Below are positions 41,672 through 53,331 of a stretch of DNA of 64,000 nt, piece after piece. A model generated the notes under the pieces. It did not search any database, was not told where the DNA came from, and saw nothing but the letters and a program-made list of their open reading frames with translations. How positions within the stretch are numbered: position 1 is the first letter of the stretch; the number at the start of each line of letters is the position of its first letter. Source of the DNA: Methanobacteriaceae archaeon (GTDB lineage: Archaea; Methanobacteriota; Methanobacteria; Methanobacteriales; Methanobacteriaceae); NCBI GenBank assembly GCA_013403005.1, contig JACBOA010000007.1, positions 124,001-188,000 on the forward strand, written 5' to 3'. The position numbers and the translations under genes were made by a program.

Positions 41672-42973
41672 ATGATCAATGAAAATTCATCTATAGCAAT
41701 ATTCGGTTTGGGTCATATGGGGCTGCCAACTGCAGCCTTACTGGCCAAAAGTGGCCTGAAGGTGCTGGGGGTTGATATTAACAAGCAAACTGTTAAAATG
41801 GTTAACTCGGGCCAATCTCCCATAATGGAGCCTGGTCTGGATGAACTGGTTAAAAAAACGGTAAATGATGGGCTACTTTCTGCAACCAGTAATCCTAAAC
41901 TAGCAGTGGAAAAATCCCAGATAATCATGATTATAGTACCCACCCCTGTAGATGAAAACAAAAAATCAGACCTTTCTGCAGTTATATCTGCTGCTAAATC
42001 CATCGCTACCGGGTTAAAGAAGGATGATCTGGTTATTGTTGAAAGTACAGTTCCTCCAGGCACATGTGAAAATTTGGTAATTCCTTTACTGGAAGAAAGT
42101 AATTTAGTGGCAGGTGAAGACTTCAAGGTTGCTTACACACCGGAAAGGGCCCTTCCCAATAATACTCTATATGAAATGACCCATAACGCCCGAGTAATAG
42201 GTGGAATAGACCCTCAAAGTACTAAAATAGCCGCTTCATTATACCAGCGGATTACAGAGGGCGAAATAATAATGGTGCAGAACCTGGTTACTGCAGAAAT
42301 GGTTAAACTAATGGAAAACACCTACCGCGACACCAACATCGCCCTGGCCAATGAAATGGCTTTAGTGTGTGATTCTTTAGGGGTGGATGCCATAGAGGCT
42401 ATCAATGCAGCTAATCACCATCCCAGAGTTAATATCCATACACCTGGACCTGGAGTGGGAGGGCACTGTCTCTCTATTGATCCCTACTTTATTGTGGAAA
42501 CAGCCCGAAAAAATGGGGTGGAAACACCCCTTATAAGAACTTCAAGGGAAGTTAACGAGGGAATGCCGGGCCAGGTTGCTAAAATAGTGGAAAAATCTTT
42601 AAAAGAGCTTGGTAAAACCATTGAAGGATCTGAAATAGGGATATTGGGAGTGGCTTACAAAGGAAATGTGGCTGATGCCAGGGAAACGCCAGCCGAACCT
42701 TTAATAAAAATTTTAAACCATAAAGGAGCAAATGTTGTGGTTAACGACCCTTATGTGCCTCCTGAGATCGTAAAACCATGGGGTGCTCTGATGGTGGGCT
42801 TGGAAAGGGCACTATCTGCTGATTGTGTGGTTCTGGTAACAGATCATGATCTTTATGGAAAAATCAAACCATCTATGATAAAAAATGGCCTGATAGTCTG
42901 CACACGCCCTGTACTGGACAAGGAAACATTCGAAAAGGGTGGTGTGACTTTTAAGGGAGTTGGAAGGTCTTGA
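41672..42973 (+). CDS. wecC: UDP-N-acetyl-D-mannosamine dehydrogenase
   Basis: 433 residues. The NAD fold begins FGLGHMGLPTAALLAKSG. The catalytic Cys is in GVGGHCLSIDPYF, and the C-terminal domain holds GVAYKGNVADARETP. It oxidises UDP-ManNAc twice to the uronate. AGGAG precedes the ATG. Its TGA overlaps the TTG start of mfnD, so wecC and the methanofuran genes may be one transcript. Confidence 0.93.
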   Translation: MINENSSIAIFGLGHMGLPTAALLAKSGLKVLGVDINKQTVKMVNSGQSPIMEPGLDELVKKTVNDGLLSATSNPKLAVEKSQIIMIIVPTPVDENKKSDLSAVISAAKSIATGLKKDDLVIVESTVPPGTCENLVIPLLEESNLVAGEDFKVAYTPERALPNNTLYEMTHNARVIGGIDPQSTKIAASLYQRITEGEIIMVQNLVTAEMVKLMENTYRDTNIALANEMALVCDSLGVDAIEAINAANHHPRVNIHTPGPGVGGHCLSIDPYFIVETARKNGVETPLIRTSREVNEGMPGQVAKIVEKSLKELGKTIEGSEIGILGVAYKGNVADARETPAEPLIKILNHKGANVVVNDPYVPPEIVKPWGALMVGLERALSADCVVLVTDHDLYGKIKPSMIKNGLIVCTRPVLDKETFEKGGVTFKGVGRS

Positions 42974-43974
42974 ATTTACTTATTTTTGAATATGCCACTG
43001 CAATGGGAGTTAAAGATCCCTCATTAACTGCAGAGGGCCAGGCCATGCTAGAAGGCCTCATCAGGGATCTAGAAGGATATGATGCCAGTTTTTTAACCTC
43101 AAGAAATTCTGATCCAGTTTTTGGGGGTAAATGCAACCGATTGGAAATTGCAGAGGATTTGGATGATTGGATTAACGACAATATTCATAATTACGACTTT
43201 TGTTTACCCGTTGCTCCGGAAGAAGACTTTATTTTATACAAATTAACCCGATTGATTGAAGAAAAAGGTGTTGAAGTTGTTGGATCCTCTTCTGATGCTG
43301 TTTGCATATGTTCAGATAAATATTTAACCTACCAGGCACTGAAAAATAAAATTCCTGTAATTCCCACCCAGAAATTATACTGGGAAGAGGTTGATGAACA
43401 TGCTGAGGCAATTCCCGGGAAAAAGGTGATCAAACCTGCTGACGGAGTTTCCTGTTCAGATGTACAGATAGTAAATTCTACAGAATCACTAAAAAACGCA
43501 ACCTGGAAAGTTAAAAAAAGTAGCAACCTACCCTACTGTTTACTCCAGAAATTTGTGGAAGGAGATAGTGCTAGTGTGAGTCTGCTTAGTAATGGAGAAA
43601 AAGCCATTCCTCTGAGTTTGAACCACCAGAATATCACTGAAAAAAATGGTCATTTCGACTACAATGGGGGTAAAGTTCCATTTTATCATTCTAAAGAGTA
43701 TGAGGCTAAAAAAATAGCCAAAAAAGCAGTTGAGTCCATCAGTGGCTTGAAAGGTTATGTGGGGGTGGACCTGATCCTGGGTGAAGAGGTTTATCTGGTG
43801 GAAATTAACTCCAGACTCACCACACCCTACGTTGCCCTGAGGAACATGCTAAAGTTCAATTTAGGTGAAGCTATCCTCAAATCAGTTCAAGGTGAACTTC
43901 CAGGAAAAGTAGAACTTGAAGGAGAGATTAAATTTAGAAAGGAAAATAATCATCTCGATTTAAAGGTGATGTAA
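42970..43974 (+). CDS. mfnD: Tyramine-L-glutamate ligase (methanofuran synthesis)
   Basis: 334 residues with an ATP-grasp layout: GKKVIKPADGVSCSDVQI, LLQKFVEGDSASVSL, and GYVGVDLILGEEVYLVEINS, the metal- and ATP-binding end. It agrees with MfnD, which joins tyramine and glutamate. The TTG start overlaps the wecC stop (TTGA) and the following mfnF gene starts directly after its stop, so the three are coupled. The companion mfnF supports the assignment. Confidence 0.88.
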   Translation: MNLLIFEYATAMGVKDPSLTAEGQAMLEGLIRDLEGYDASFLTSRNSDPVFGGKCNRLEIAEDLDDWINDNIHNYDFCLPVAPEEDFILYKLTRLIEEKGVEVVGSSSDAVCICSDKYLTYQALKNKIPVIPTQKLYWEEVDEHAEAIPGKKVIKPADGVSCSDVQIVNSTESLKNATWKVKKSSNLPYCLLQKFVEGDSASVSLLSNGEKAIPLSLNHQNITEKNGHFDYNGGKVPFYHSKEYEAKKIAKKAVESISGLKGYVGVDLILGEEVYLVEINSRLTTPYVALRNMLKFNLGEAILKSVQGELPGKVELEGEIKFRKENNHLDLKVM

Positions 43975-45003
43975 ATGAAAATTGCTGGTTTTGATATTGG
44001 CGGGGCAAACACAGACCTAGCTGTGGTTGAATTCAATGAAAAGAGGGAGATCCTTGACATAAGGACTGATTTTTCTTACCTGCCCATGTGGATAAAAAAA
44101 GATGAACTGCCAACCACATTAATCGAATTATTGGGCCAAGACCTTAAGGAAATAGATGCAGTTGGAGTATCCATGACAGCAGAACTTGCAGACAGCTACC
44201 AGAATAAAAGCCAAGGAGTTCTGGATATTGCAGGCAGGGTCATGGAAACATTCCATTGCCCTGTTGGTTTTGTAGGCTTAAACGGCATGCTGAGTTATGA
44301 CGAAGTTCAAAAAAACCCTCTGGACCTGGCTGCAGCTAACTGGATCGCCACCGCCCCACTGGCAGCCTACATGGCTCCTGATTGTGTTTTAATCGATACA
44401 GGAAGCACTACTACTGATATTATTCCCATCAAAAATGGAAGGGAATGTGCACGGGGAAGATCGGACCTGGAGAGACTGGCCACTGGTGAACTAGTATACA
44501 CTGGGACTCTGCGCACCAACGTGGCCACCATTGTGGACAAAGTTCCCCTGAAAGATCAATGGGTGAGAGTGGCATCTGAATTGTTTGCAGTAACTGCTGA
44601 TGTTCACATGGCCCTGGGAAACATCACCATGAAAGATTACACCTCAGAAACCCCTGATGGCTGTGGAACCCAGGTTGAAGATTGCCTCTTAAGACTTTCT
44701 AGGGTGGTATGTGGCGATCTTCAGCTATTAAATGTTGAAGAAGTTTTAGAAATAGCCCAGTATATCTACAAAAGACAAGTGGCCCAAGTAGCCGAAGCCC
44801 TTAAAGAGGTTACAGACAGGGAAAATCTAGAATTGGTAGTTGCCACAGGTTTGGGAATGAATATTATAGGATCTGAAGCCGCCCGACTCCTCGGTTTGCC
44901 GGTAAAAACTATGGATGAAATTATCACCACTGAAGACTGCGTGGTGGCACCTGCAGTGGGCACAGCACTCCTAATGGAAAGTTTTCTAGATCAGTGCCAA
45001 TAA
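43975..45003 (+). CDS. mfnF: MfnF-type enzyme of methanofuran synthesis (ASKHA fold)
   Basis: 342 residues. The N-terminus GFDIGGANTDLAVVEF and the internal LIDTGSTTTDIIPI are the phosphate-binding loops of the hydantoinase/oxoprolinase (ASKHA) fold; the C-terminus has VVATGLGMNI. MfnF couples the phosphorylated furan to gamma-glutamyltyramine. Its ATG follows the mfnD stop without a gap. Both assignments rest on family memory and adjacency. Confidence 0.88.
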   Translation: MKIAGFDIGGANTDLAVVEFNEKREILDIRTDFSYLPMWIKKDELPTTLIELLGQDLKEIDAVGVSMTAELADSYQNKSQGVLDIAGRVMETFHCPVGFVGLNGMLSYDEVQKNPLDLAAANWIATAPLAAYMAPDCVLIDTGSTTTDIIPIKNGRECARGRSDLERLATGELVYTGTLRTNVATIVDKVPLKDQWVRVASELFAVTADVHMALGNITMKDYTSETPDGCGTQVEDCLLRLSRVVCGDLQLLNVEEVLEIAQYIYKRQVAQVAEALKEVTDRENLELVVATGLGMNIIGSEAARLLGLPVKTMDEIITTEDCVVAPAVGTALLMESFLDQCQ

Positions 45004-45180
45004 ATTTTATATAATGCCTAAATTAACAAATTAAGGTTTTTTAGCCTCGAATATTAAATTAACTGTTATTCGGTCTGGTTAACTTCTAATGTTAACTAAT
45101 ATTAGGATATAGTTTATCTACTCAGGAAAATCAATATAGGATAATTTATCTATCCTGGGAAAAATTAAGGGATATTTAAC

Positions 45181-45867
45181 ATGAAAACAAGCACATGGTT
45201 GTTGATTTTACTAATCACAGTTGCAGCAGTTTACCTGTTTGCTAATCACAGTCAGCATTCAATTTTGGGTTCTAACCAGTTAGGTTATGTTACTAAAGAT
45301 GTTTATTCACACTATGGTCATCCGCAGGTAAAGATGGCAGTGGTGACTGGAATGCATCCTCGGGAAGATCTGGCCACTTACACCGTACCTCAGGTGGTGA
45401 AAATCTTTGCATTACTGAACAATGTGGAGATGGTTGACTACCATGTAACAGTAACTGACCAGCCACAAGTCTTCGATGCTGGACGAGAAAATGGTCAGGC
45501 CCTGGTTGCCCAGTATGTGATTCCTGATATTAAAAAATCAGATTATCAACTGGTAATAATTGCCCATGACCATGAACAGGGCTATGGAGAAGGATATTAC
45601 ATTGCAACACCTACCCATGACTCCAAATCAATGAGACTGGGTGAAGCAGTTCACCAGCTACTCCCTGAGTTCAATTACTATCCTGGATCATCAAATACTC
45701 GTGAAAAAAGCAGTTCCATATCCCAAGTGGACCGCCCAATTACCAATGCAGGATATCCTGTATTTGTTTATGAGATCCCTGAATGGAAAAACCAACTAGA
45801 AGCCATTCAAATGACTTACCAATTATTCAGTGGCAGTTTTAAAGTTTTAAGGGCCTCCAATTTATGA
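45181..45867 (+). CDS. Membrane-anchored protein with a carboxypeptidase-like HPRE motif
   Basis: 228 residues. One N-terminal membrane helix (about 5-22) is followed by an external domain. VVTGMHPREDLA resembles the His-x-x-Glu zinc motif of M14 carboxypeptidases and succinylglutamate desuccinylases; VIIAHDHEQGYGEGYYIATP could supply a third ligand, and FVYEIPEW the catalytic Glu. I infer a metallopeptidase or amidase on the cell surface; identity is unproven. The gene is 178 bases after mfnF. Confidence 0.55.
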   Translation: MKTSTWLLILLITVAAVYLFANHSQHSILGSNQLGYVTKDVYSHYGHPQVKMAVVTGMHPREDLATYTVPQVVKIFALLNNVEMVDYHVTVTDQPQVFDAGRENGQALVAQYVIPDIKKSDYQLVIIAHDHEQGYGEGYYIATPTHDSKSMRLGEAVHQLLPEFNYYPGSSNTREKSSSISQVDRPITNAGYPVFVYEIPEWKNQLEAIQMTYQLFSGSFKVLRASNL

Positions 45868-46209
45868 AAAAATTTTTTTAAGGAGATTTTTTCCCAAATA
45901 AATATTCAACCTACAATAACTAAAAAAAATCCTATAAAAAAAATAAAGTGAATAAAGTGAAGTTTAGGTTGGATATGAAAAGGTTAGAGATATGGGTTTG
46001 ATCTGATTCGAGTTTGACTAGCATTATTAAATGGATTATTCATTTTTACATGCTTATGAGCATATTTTGCATAAACCTTACACAATTACTGTAACCATGA
46101 TTAATAAACAGACTTTTTCCATGATTTTAACAATTTTAAGCCATAATTTATCAAAAAGCCATGATTTATCAAATATACTGATTCAAACCTAATCGAATTG
46201 ATGTCTTAT
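45868..46209. other. Intergenic region between convergent genes
   Basis: Contains a 17-base imperfect direct repeat (AGCCATAATTTATCAAA and AGCCATGATTTATCAAA, about 46139-46173). Otherwise AT-rich with no gene. Confidence 0.45.
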
Positions 46210-46800
46210 TCAGTACCAAACATTCTTCATACCCAATAAATATGCAATAATATTAGCTCCCAGATGCAAGAACAGACTTATGATAATTATAAAGATAATC
46301 AGGTTAAAGGGAATGGTTATTATCAGAGATGCGAATACCAGAGCACCTACCACAAAGTCCAACTGATCCATTAGGGGTACTGGTCGTCCTCTTTCCACTT
46401 TGAATCTTCTTTTTAGGAAACTACCGCATGCATCACCAATTATAGCTCCACTACCCAAAGCCAGCCCTAGTAATGCACCAGCCAATGCGTTACTGCTAAT
46501 GGTTCCTTGCAATAAGACTCCGGTCGCGGGATCTCCTAACATTAGAAGATTCTGGACCATATCACCAGTTAAAATTCCTTGAACCAGGCCGATCACAGTC
46601 CCGATGAAAATTCCTATAACTGTACCCTTCCATGTCACACCATCTCCCAGTAATCTGCGGCCGTCTTTTAGGGATCGGCCCATATCCAGAGGTGTTCCCC
46701 CTCCAAAGGTAAGGGCACTGGCATTTGCTAGGTAAGCGGGTAACATAAAGTATATAGCATAAGCTGATAAAATCAAAACACTGAAAACACTAGGGTCCAT
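46210..46800 (-). CDS. carS: CDP-archaeol synthase
   Basis: 196 residues with five membrane helices. It activates unsaturated archaeol phosphate with CTP. The family's N-terminal YLANASALTFGGGTPLDMGR and RRLLGDGVTWKG, and the C-terminal GDACGSFLKRR and GRPVPLMDQLDF, are all present. GGAGG precedes the ATG. It is divergent from the Tes-type tetraether synthase gene across 195 bases, so two membrane-lipid genes share a regulatory region. Confidence 0.95.
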   Translation of the reverse strand: MDPSVFSVLILSAYAIYFMLPAYLANASALTFGGGTPLDMGRSLKDGRRLLGDGVTWKGTVIGIFIGTVIGLVQGILTGDMVQNLLMLGDPATGVLLQGTISSNALAGALLGLALGSGAIIGDACGSFLKRRFKVERGRPVPLMDQLDFVVGALVFASLIITIPFNLIIFIIIISLFLHLGANIIAYLLGMKNVWY

Positions 46801-46982
46801 AGTTTACCTCCGATTAAAACAGGATAATAGTTATGTACTCAACCATAAATACTAGTTGATCAAACATGATCCAATAACATGTTCCAATCAAAATATAGTT
46901 TTTATGTTTATAGAATCAACTAATAATAGTGTTGCTTTGTATATATCCCTATATATTATGGCTGAGTAGTAATGATAGAATT

Positions 46983-48471
<1,489 letters not shown>

Positions 48472-48485
48472 AACCGGTTTTCTAA

Positions 48486-49472
48486 TTGATAATTGAAACA
48501 CCTTCAAGACTTCATCTGACCTTAATAGATCTTAATGGATCTTTAGGTAGAATAGACGGTGGAGTTGGACTTACATTGAAAGAACCTAAACTGGTTCTGG
48601 AAATGGAACAAAAAGGTAAACAAATCCAGGTTAATTTTAAAAATCCAGAAAACATATCCCTTAAAACTATGAATGATTATGAGGAAAAAATCAGAAACTC
48701 CGCCCGTAGGATGATGATGAACTTGCAACTGGGTGAGGGATATACTTTCACAGTTCATAAAACTTTCCCAGCTCATTCTGGGTTGGGTTCTGGCACTCAA
48801 CTATCACTTGCAGTGGGCAAACTTCTGGCTGATTTCAATGATCATAAAATGGATTCTCAGCAAATAGCCAGTATAGTAGGGCGTGGAGGTACTTCAGGGA
48901 TAGGAGTAGCATCCTTTGAAAATGGTGGTTTCATTATTGATGGTGGCCATCATCAGGATGAAAAAGGAGAATTCTTACCATCATCAGCTGCAAAAGCATC
49001 ACCTCCACCCGTGATTGCCAGATACAACTTTCCTGAAGAGTGGAAAGTGGTCCTGGTAATACCAGACATCAGGAAGAATGTTTCAGGAAAAAGAGAAGTT
49101 AATATTTTCCAGGAATACTGCCCCATACCTTTAAGTGAAGTACAGAAGCTGTCCCATATTATATTAATGAAGATGATGCCGGCAATTATTGAAATGGACC
49201 TTGATGCATTTGGGGAAAGTGTTAACAGCATCCAGAATATAGGATTTAAAAAAATCGAAAATCAATTACAAAATCCTTTAATAGGGAAAATAATGGAATC
49301 ACTTCGCGATGCAGGTGCTCCTGGTGTTGGTATGAGTTCTTTCGGACCGACGATTTATTCCATCACTGACAGCCCTCGAGAAATAGTAAGTGCAGCAAAA
49401 GATGCCATTACCAATGTAGGTGGCAGTATCATTGAAACAACTGCTCAAAATAAGGGTGCTATTAAAAGGTAG
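48486..49472 (+). CDS. mptG: Beta-ribofuranosylaminobenzene 5'-phosphate synthase
   Basis: 328 residues from TTG 48486. A GHMP-kinase-like fold is shown by SRLHLTLIDLNGSLGRIDGG and by GLGSGTQLSLAVG, the phosphate loop. The rest (NVSGKREVNIFQEY, GAPGVGMSSFGPTIY) matches beta-RFAP synthase, which condenses PRPP with p-aminobenzoate in methanopterin synthesis. The gene starts 14 bases after tes and precedes hacB by about 20 bases, so the three may be one operon. Confidence 0.92.
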   Translation: MIIETPSRLHLTLIDLNGSLGRIDGGVGLTLKEPKLVLEMEQKGKQIQVNFKNPENISLKTMNDYEEKIRNSARRMMMNLQLGEGYTFTVHKTFPAHSGLGSGTQLSLAVGKLLADFNDHKMDSQQIASIVGRGGTSGIGVASFENGGFIIDGGHHQDEKGEFLPSSAAKASPPPVIARYNFPEEWKVVLVIPDIRKNVSGKREVNIFQEYCPIPLSEVQKLSHIILMKMMPAIIEMDLDAFGESVNSIQNIGFKKIENQLQNPLIGKIMESLRDAGAPGVGMSSFGPTIYSITDSPREIVSAAKDAITNVGGSIIETTAQNKGAIKR

Positions 49473-49502
49473 TTACTTTAAATCAATCATTCCATGATTT
49501 AT

Positions 49503-50006
49503 ATGAAAGAAAAAATAAAGGGTAAAGTTTGGAAATTCCGTGACAGCATTGATACTGATGTCATAATTGCAGGACGTTATCTGAGGACATTCAGTCTGGA
49601 TGAACTCGCCAGCCATGTTATGGAAGCTGAAGATCCTGATTTCGCTAAAAAGGTCCAAAAAGGCGATATTATAGTAGCAGGTTGGAATTTTGGCTGCGGA
49701 TCTTCCCGGGAACAGGCAGCAGTAGCTTTGAAACATGCAGGGGTGGATGCAATAGTTGCCAAATCATTCGCCCGCATATTTTACAGGAACGCTATCAACG
49801 TGGGCCTTCCAGTGGTAGTAGCAGACATAGAGGCTGATGAAGGCGATGAATTAATGATCGACCTTAAATTAGGTTTAATAAAAAATATCAGCACTGGAAA
49901 AAGTGTGGATATTCAGCCATTTAACCACTTCATGCTGGAAATACTTCGGGATGGGGGCTTGGTTAAACATTATTTAGCCAAAAAGAAAGATAAAAATCAA
50001 TCTTGA
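49503..50006 (+). CDS. hacB: Methanogen homoaconitase small subunit
   Basis: About 167 residues from ATG 49503; ATG 49494 is also possible. The LeuD-like swivelling domain has DTDVIIAGRYLRT, NFGCGSSREQA and KSFARIFYRNAINVGLP. The loop YLRT is the signature that separates methanogen homoaconitase (HacB, coenzyme B chain elongation) from isopropylmalate isomerase, which has YLVY-type loops. The large subunit is not nearby. It follows beta-RFAP synthase by about 30 bases. Confidence 0.85.
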   Translation: MKEKIKGKVWKFRDSIDTDVIIAGRYLRTFSLDELASHVMEAEDPDFAKKVQKGDIIVAGWNFGCGSSREQAAVALKHAGVDAIVAKSFARIFYRNAINVGLPVVVADIEADEGDELMIDLKLGLIKNISTGKSVDIQPFNHFMLEILRDGGLVKHYLAKKKDKNQS

Positions 50007-50274
50007 CTATTTATATTGATGAATTCATCATTCATCTCACATAAATCAAAACTTCATCATTGAATTATAATTACAATTAATACATATCCTTACAATTACA
50101 TATTATTACAATCAAATTTTTAATCCGTTAATTGAAATTTAGTTTCGCCTATAGGTGGAACTAGATAAAACTATCCATCAGATTTACAATTTGTTTCATC
50201 AAAAATTTCAAATGAAATATTCATACCCAATATTATTATATTTCCCTAATTTTCAATCTATGCGAGGAAAAACA

Positions 50275-50892
50275 ATGAAATGTCCTGTTTGTAGTTCTGA
50301 ATCTTACAAAATACTAAAAACTAAGGGTAAAAACACCAAAGAAGTCTTATTAAAATGTAATGAATGTGGGAACACCTTCCGAGAAATCATTAAAATCCCC
50401 AAAATGGTGGAGTGCAGAATAATAATCAGCAAATTCGAAGTATCTGAAAAAAAAATTATTAAACTGTATCCTGATGAGGTTTTGGAGATTGGTGAAGTTC
50501 TGGTTGTCGATGGAGAAGAAGTGGAAATCACGTCTCTTGAAAACAACAGGGGAGGGAGAGTTTCAAAAAGTTTGGTATCAGAACTGGAAACCATCTGGGC
50601 ATCATCACTGAAAGGACCAGCCAGAGTAGGAATATCAATTGATTATGGTGGCCAGATATATTCCAAGAAGGTCGAAGTTGACAGAGACTTCTCATTCACT
50701 GTAGGGGATGTGGTGAAAATGGGAAGAGCAGTTTTCCGTATTAAATCCATGAAAACTGTCACTGCAAAGAAGAGAAAAGGTAGCGCCCTTGCAGAAGAGA
50801 CTAAAAGAGTTTATGGCCGGCCGGCAAGTCCAAATGATAGGCCAAAGTATGACTTAACCTCGAAAATTGTAGAAATCGAATTCAGTGAATAA
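50275..50892 (+). CDS. HVO_0476-like zinc-finger protein
   Basis: 205 residues from ATG 50275, preceded by GCGAGGAAAAACA; upstream codons in the same frame lack conservation. A zinc finger opens the protein (MKCPVCSSESYKIL, then LLKCNECGNTF). A beta-rich region follows with GEVLVVDGEEVEITS and KVEVDRDFSFTVGDVV. It looks like the archaeal HVO_0476-type zinc-finger family of unknown role, possibly nucleic-acid binding. It is not clearly co-transcribed with its neighbours. Confidence 0.75.
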   Translation: MKCPVCSSESYKILKTKGKNTKEVLLKCNECGNTFREIIKIPKMVECRIIISKFEVSEKKIIKLYPDEVLEIGEVLVVDGEEVEITSLENNRGGRVSKSLVSELETIWASSLKGPARVGISIDYGGQIYSKKVEVDRDFSFTVGDVVKMGRAVFRIKSMKTVTAKKRKGSALAEETKRVYGRPASPNDRPKYDLTSKIVEIEFSE

Positions 50893-50982
50893 TAAATTAA
50901 TCAATTGAAAATATTATTCCTGAAGTTCCCATGAGAATGAAAAAAACTCTAGTCTGATTAAAATAACCTATCAAGTGATTGG

Positions 50983-51639
50983 ATGGAGAATCAAAGAGCA
51001 GATCTGGTGGAGAAACTCTTAAACCAGGGTTATATAAAAACGGAAAAAGTTAAAAAAGCAATGCTTAAAGTTCCTCGAGAAGAGTTCATGTCTCCTGAAA
51101 CACGTTCCTATGCTTATTTAGACCGTCCATTGCCTATTGGAAAAGGACAGACCATATCCGCTCCCCACATGGTGGCTATAATCGCTGAAAAATTAGACTT
51201 AACCGAGGGGATGAACATCCTGGAAATAGGAACTGGGTTTGGATACAATGCTGCTGTAGTAGCGGAAATAGTTGGAAGCAGTGGTCATGTATACACTGTG
51301 GAAAGAATCCCTTCACTAGCAGAAAAAGCCATGGAGAATTTAGAAAGAACCGGTTATAAAGATAAGGTAACTGTAATATTAGGGGATGGAACATTAGGAT
51401 ATCCACCTGAAGCCCCTTATGACAGAATCTACGCCACTGCTAGCCCACCTAAAATTCCCAAACCCCTCAAAAAACAGTTAAAAATAGGTGGAAAGCTGAT
51501 ATTGCCCATGGGATCTCACAGCTACTTCCAGGAACTGGTTTCAGTTAAACGAATTTCAGAAGATAGTTACCAGACTAAAAATCTGGGTGGGGTTGCTTTT
51601 GTACCCATGATAGGGGAATATGGTTGGCCTGAGGATTAA
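50983..51639 (+). CDS. pcm: Protein-L-isoaspartate O-methyltransferase
   Basis: 218 residues. The SAM-binding loop is ILEIGTGFGYNAAVVAEI. The N-terminal region holds LDRPLPIGKGQTISAPHMVA, the substrate-site signature. It repairs isoaspartyl residues in aged proteins. GTGATT lies just before the ATG. Length is normal. Confidence 0.95.
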   Translation: MENQRADLVEKLLNQGYIKTEKVKKAMLKVPREEFMSPETRSYAYLDRPLPIGKGQTISAPHMVAIIAEKLDLTEGMNILEIGTGFGYNAAVVAEIVGSSGHVYTVERIPSLAEKAMENLERTGYKDKVTVILGDGTLGYPPEAPYDRIYATASPPKIPKPLKKQLKIGGKLILPMGSHSYFQELVSVKRISEDSYQTKNLGGVAFVPMIGEYGWPED

Positions 51640-51783
51640 AAAAAACTACAAGGTACATATTTAAGTCTAATTTTAGAAAAATCTTACAAAAATCAATTCA
51701 TATTTCATTCATTCATTCTTTAACCTGAAAAAAATTGATTTATTATGATTTATTATCAAATTACCATAATTAAAACTTAAAAC

Positions 51784-53070
51784 ATGATAAAAATGAAGAT
51801 ATACTTGGAAACATTTGGTTGCACCTTCAACCAAGCTGATTCTCAGATAATAGCAGGTTTAATGGAAGAAAAGGGTGCTAAAATCGCCAATTCCATGGAA
51901 GACTCAGATGTGATTATTATAAACACCTGTTATGTTAAACAACCAACTGAACATAAAATAACCAATCATATCCAGAAAATACAGAGCCAATATCCAGATA
52001 AGAAACTTCTCATTGCCGGTTGTATGGTGGATATTGATCCTCAGAAACTGGAAAAACTGGCACCACAAGCTGGATGGATAGGAGCTCGCAGAATCACATC
52101 TGCCCCCCAAATCATTGAGTCGGCCATGAAGGGGTATGTTAAAAGGGAAACTGGTCCGGGCACTGAAATAAAGACCAATCTCCCCCGTAAACGTTCCAAC
52201 CCCTTAATTCATATTATGCAAATTTGTGAAGGATGCCTGGGAAAATGCAGTTACTGCTGCACCAGATTTGCCAGAGGAAACCTGCAAAGCTACCCCACCC
52301 CTTTGTTAAAAAAAGAAGCAGAACAGGCAGTGGCTGAAGGTTGTGTTGAAATACAAATAACTGCTCAGGACACAGCAGCCTATGGTAAAGACACTGGAGA
52401 AACCCTTTCAAATCTTATAAATGAGATAACCAGTATTCAAGGTGATTTCAAGGTAAGGGTAGGTATGATGCATCCTCAAAACATCAAAAAAGACTTCGAA
52501 TCTATTATAACCTCATTTAAACATGAAAAAGTCTACAATTTCCTGCATTTGCCCTTGCAGAGTGGGAATGATGAGGTGCTTTCAGATATGAATCGTGGTT
52601 ACACTGTAGGTGAATACTTGGAGATAGTAAATCAGTTTAGATCCCAAATACCCCAACTCTCTCTGGCAACTGATATTATTGTAGGATATCCCACAGAGGA
52701 TGAAGCAGCTTTCCAGGATACTCTTAAGGTCATTGGTGAAACTCAACCAGATTTTCTCCATATCTCTAAATACCATCACCGTCCTGGCACCAGAGCATCA
52801 TCAATGGATGAAATTCACCACGAAATCATGAAGGATCGTTCTAAACGTTTAAATAGGCTTAAAGTTGATATTGCCTCAGCTAAAAATAATAATCTATTGG
52901 GAACCACCCAACAGATCCTTGTAACTGATAAAGGAAGTAAAGGTGGATATATCGGCCGAACCAACTCTTATAAAACAGTAGTAGTGGATGAAGCCCAGTT
53001 GGGAACTTTCATAAATGTGCAGATCACCCAAACACACAGCACTTACTTAACTGGAAAATTAATTACTTGA
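51784..53070 (+). CDS. tRNA (t6A37) methylthiotransferase, MtaB/CDKAL1 type
   Basis: 428 residues (possibly starting at ATG 51793). The N-terminal cluster domain opens YLETFGCTFNQADSQ, with further Cys in NTCYV and AGCMV. The radical SAM motif is CLGKCSYC, and a C-terminal TRAM-like domain ends the protein. It makes ms2t6A in tRNAs reading ANN codons. No strong ribosome site is seen, so the message may be leaderless. Confidence 0.93.
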   Translation: MIKMKIYLETFGCTFNQADSQIIAGLMEEKGAKIANSMEDSDVIIINTCYVKQPTEHKITNHIQKIQSQYPDKKLLIAGCMVDIDPQKLEKLAPQAGWIGARRITSAPQIIESAMKGYVKRETGPGTEIKTNLPRKRSNPLIHIMQICEGCLGKCSYCCTRFARGNLQSYPTPLLKKEAEQAVAEGCVEIQITAQDTAAYGKDTGETLSNLINEITSIQGDFKVRVGMMHPQNIKKDFESIITSFKHEKVYNFLHLPLQSGNDEVLSDMNRGYTVGEYLEIVNQFRSQIPQLSLATDIIVGYPTEDEAAFQDTLKVIGETQPDFLHISKYHHRPGTRASSMDEIHHEIMKDRSKRLNRLKVDIASAKNNNLLGTTQQILVTDKGSKGGYIGRTNSYKTVVVDEAQLGTFINVQITQTHSTYLTGKLIT

Positions 53071-53331
53071 TACAAATAATTTAATAGGATTTGCCTTTGC
53101 TCATAAATGCTGGAAGTAATAATATTTACATCCACACCCACTATTACTAATCCTTTTAATTTTTATTCTTGCTTCTAATTATCATCATCAGCAATGTTTA
53201 ATGCTGTTAAAATGATTATTTCAGTTTTAAATTGGATTTTGTTTTTATATTCTCTTTAGATATAATAAATACGCTTTCTAATTCAATAGTAAATCATATA
53301 TAGATTTTTAAGAACATAAAAAATAGATAAA

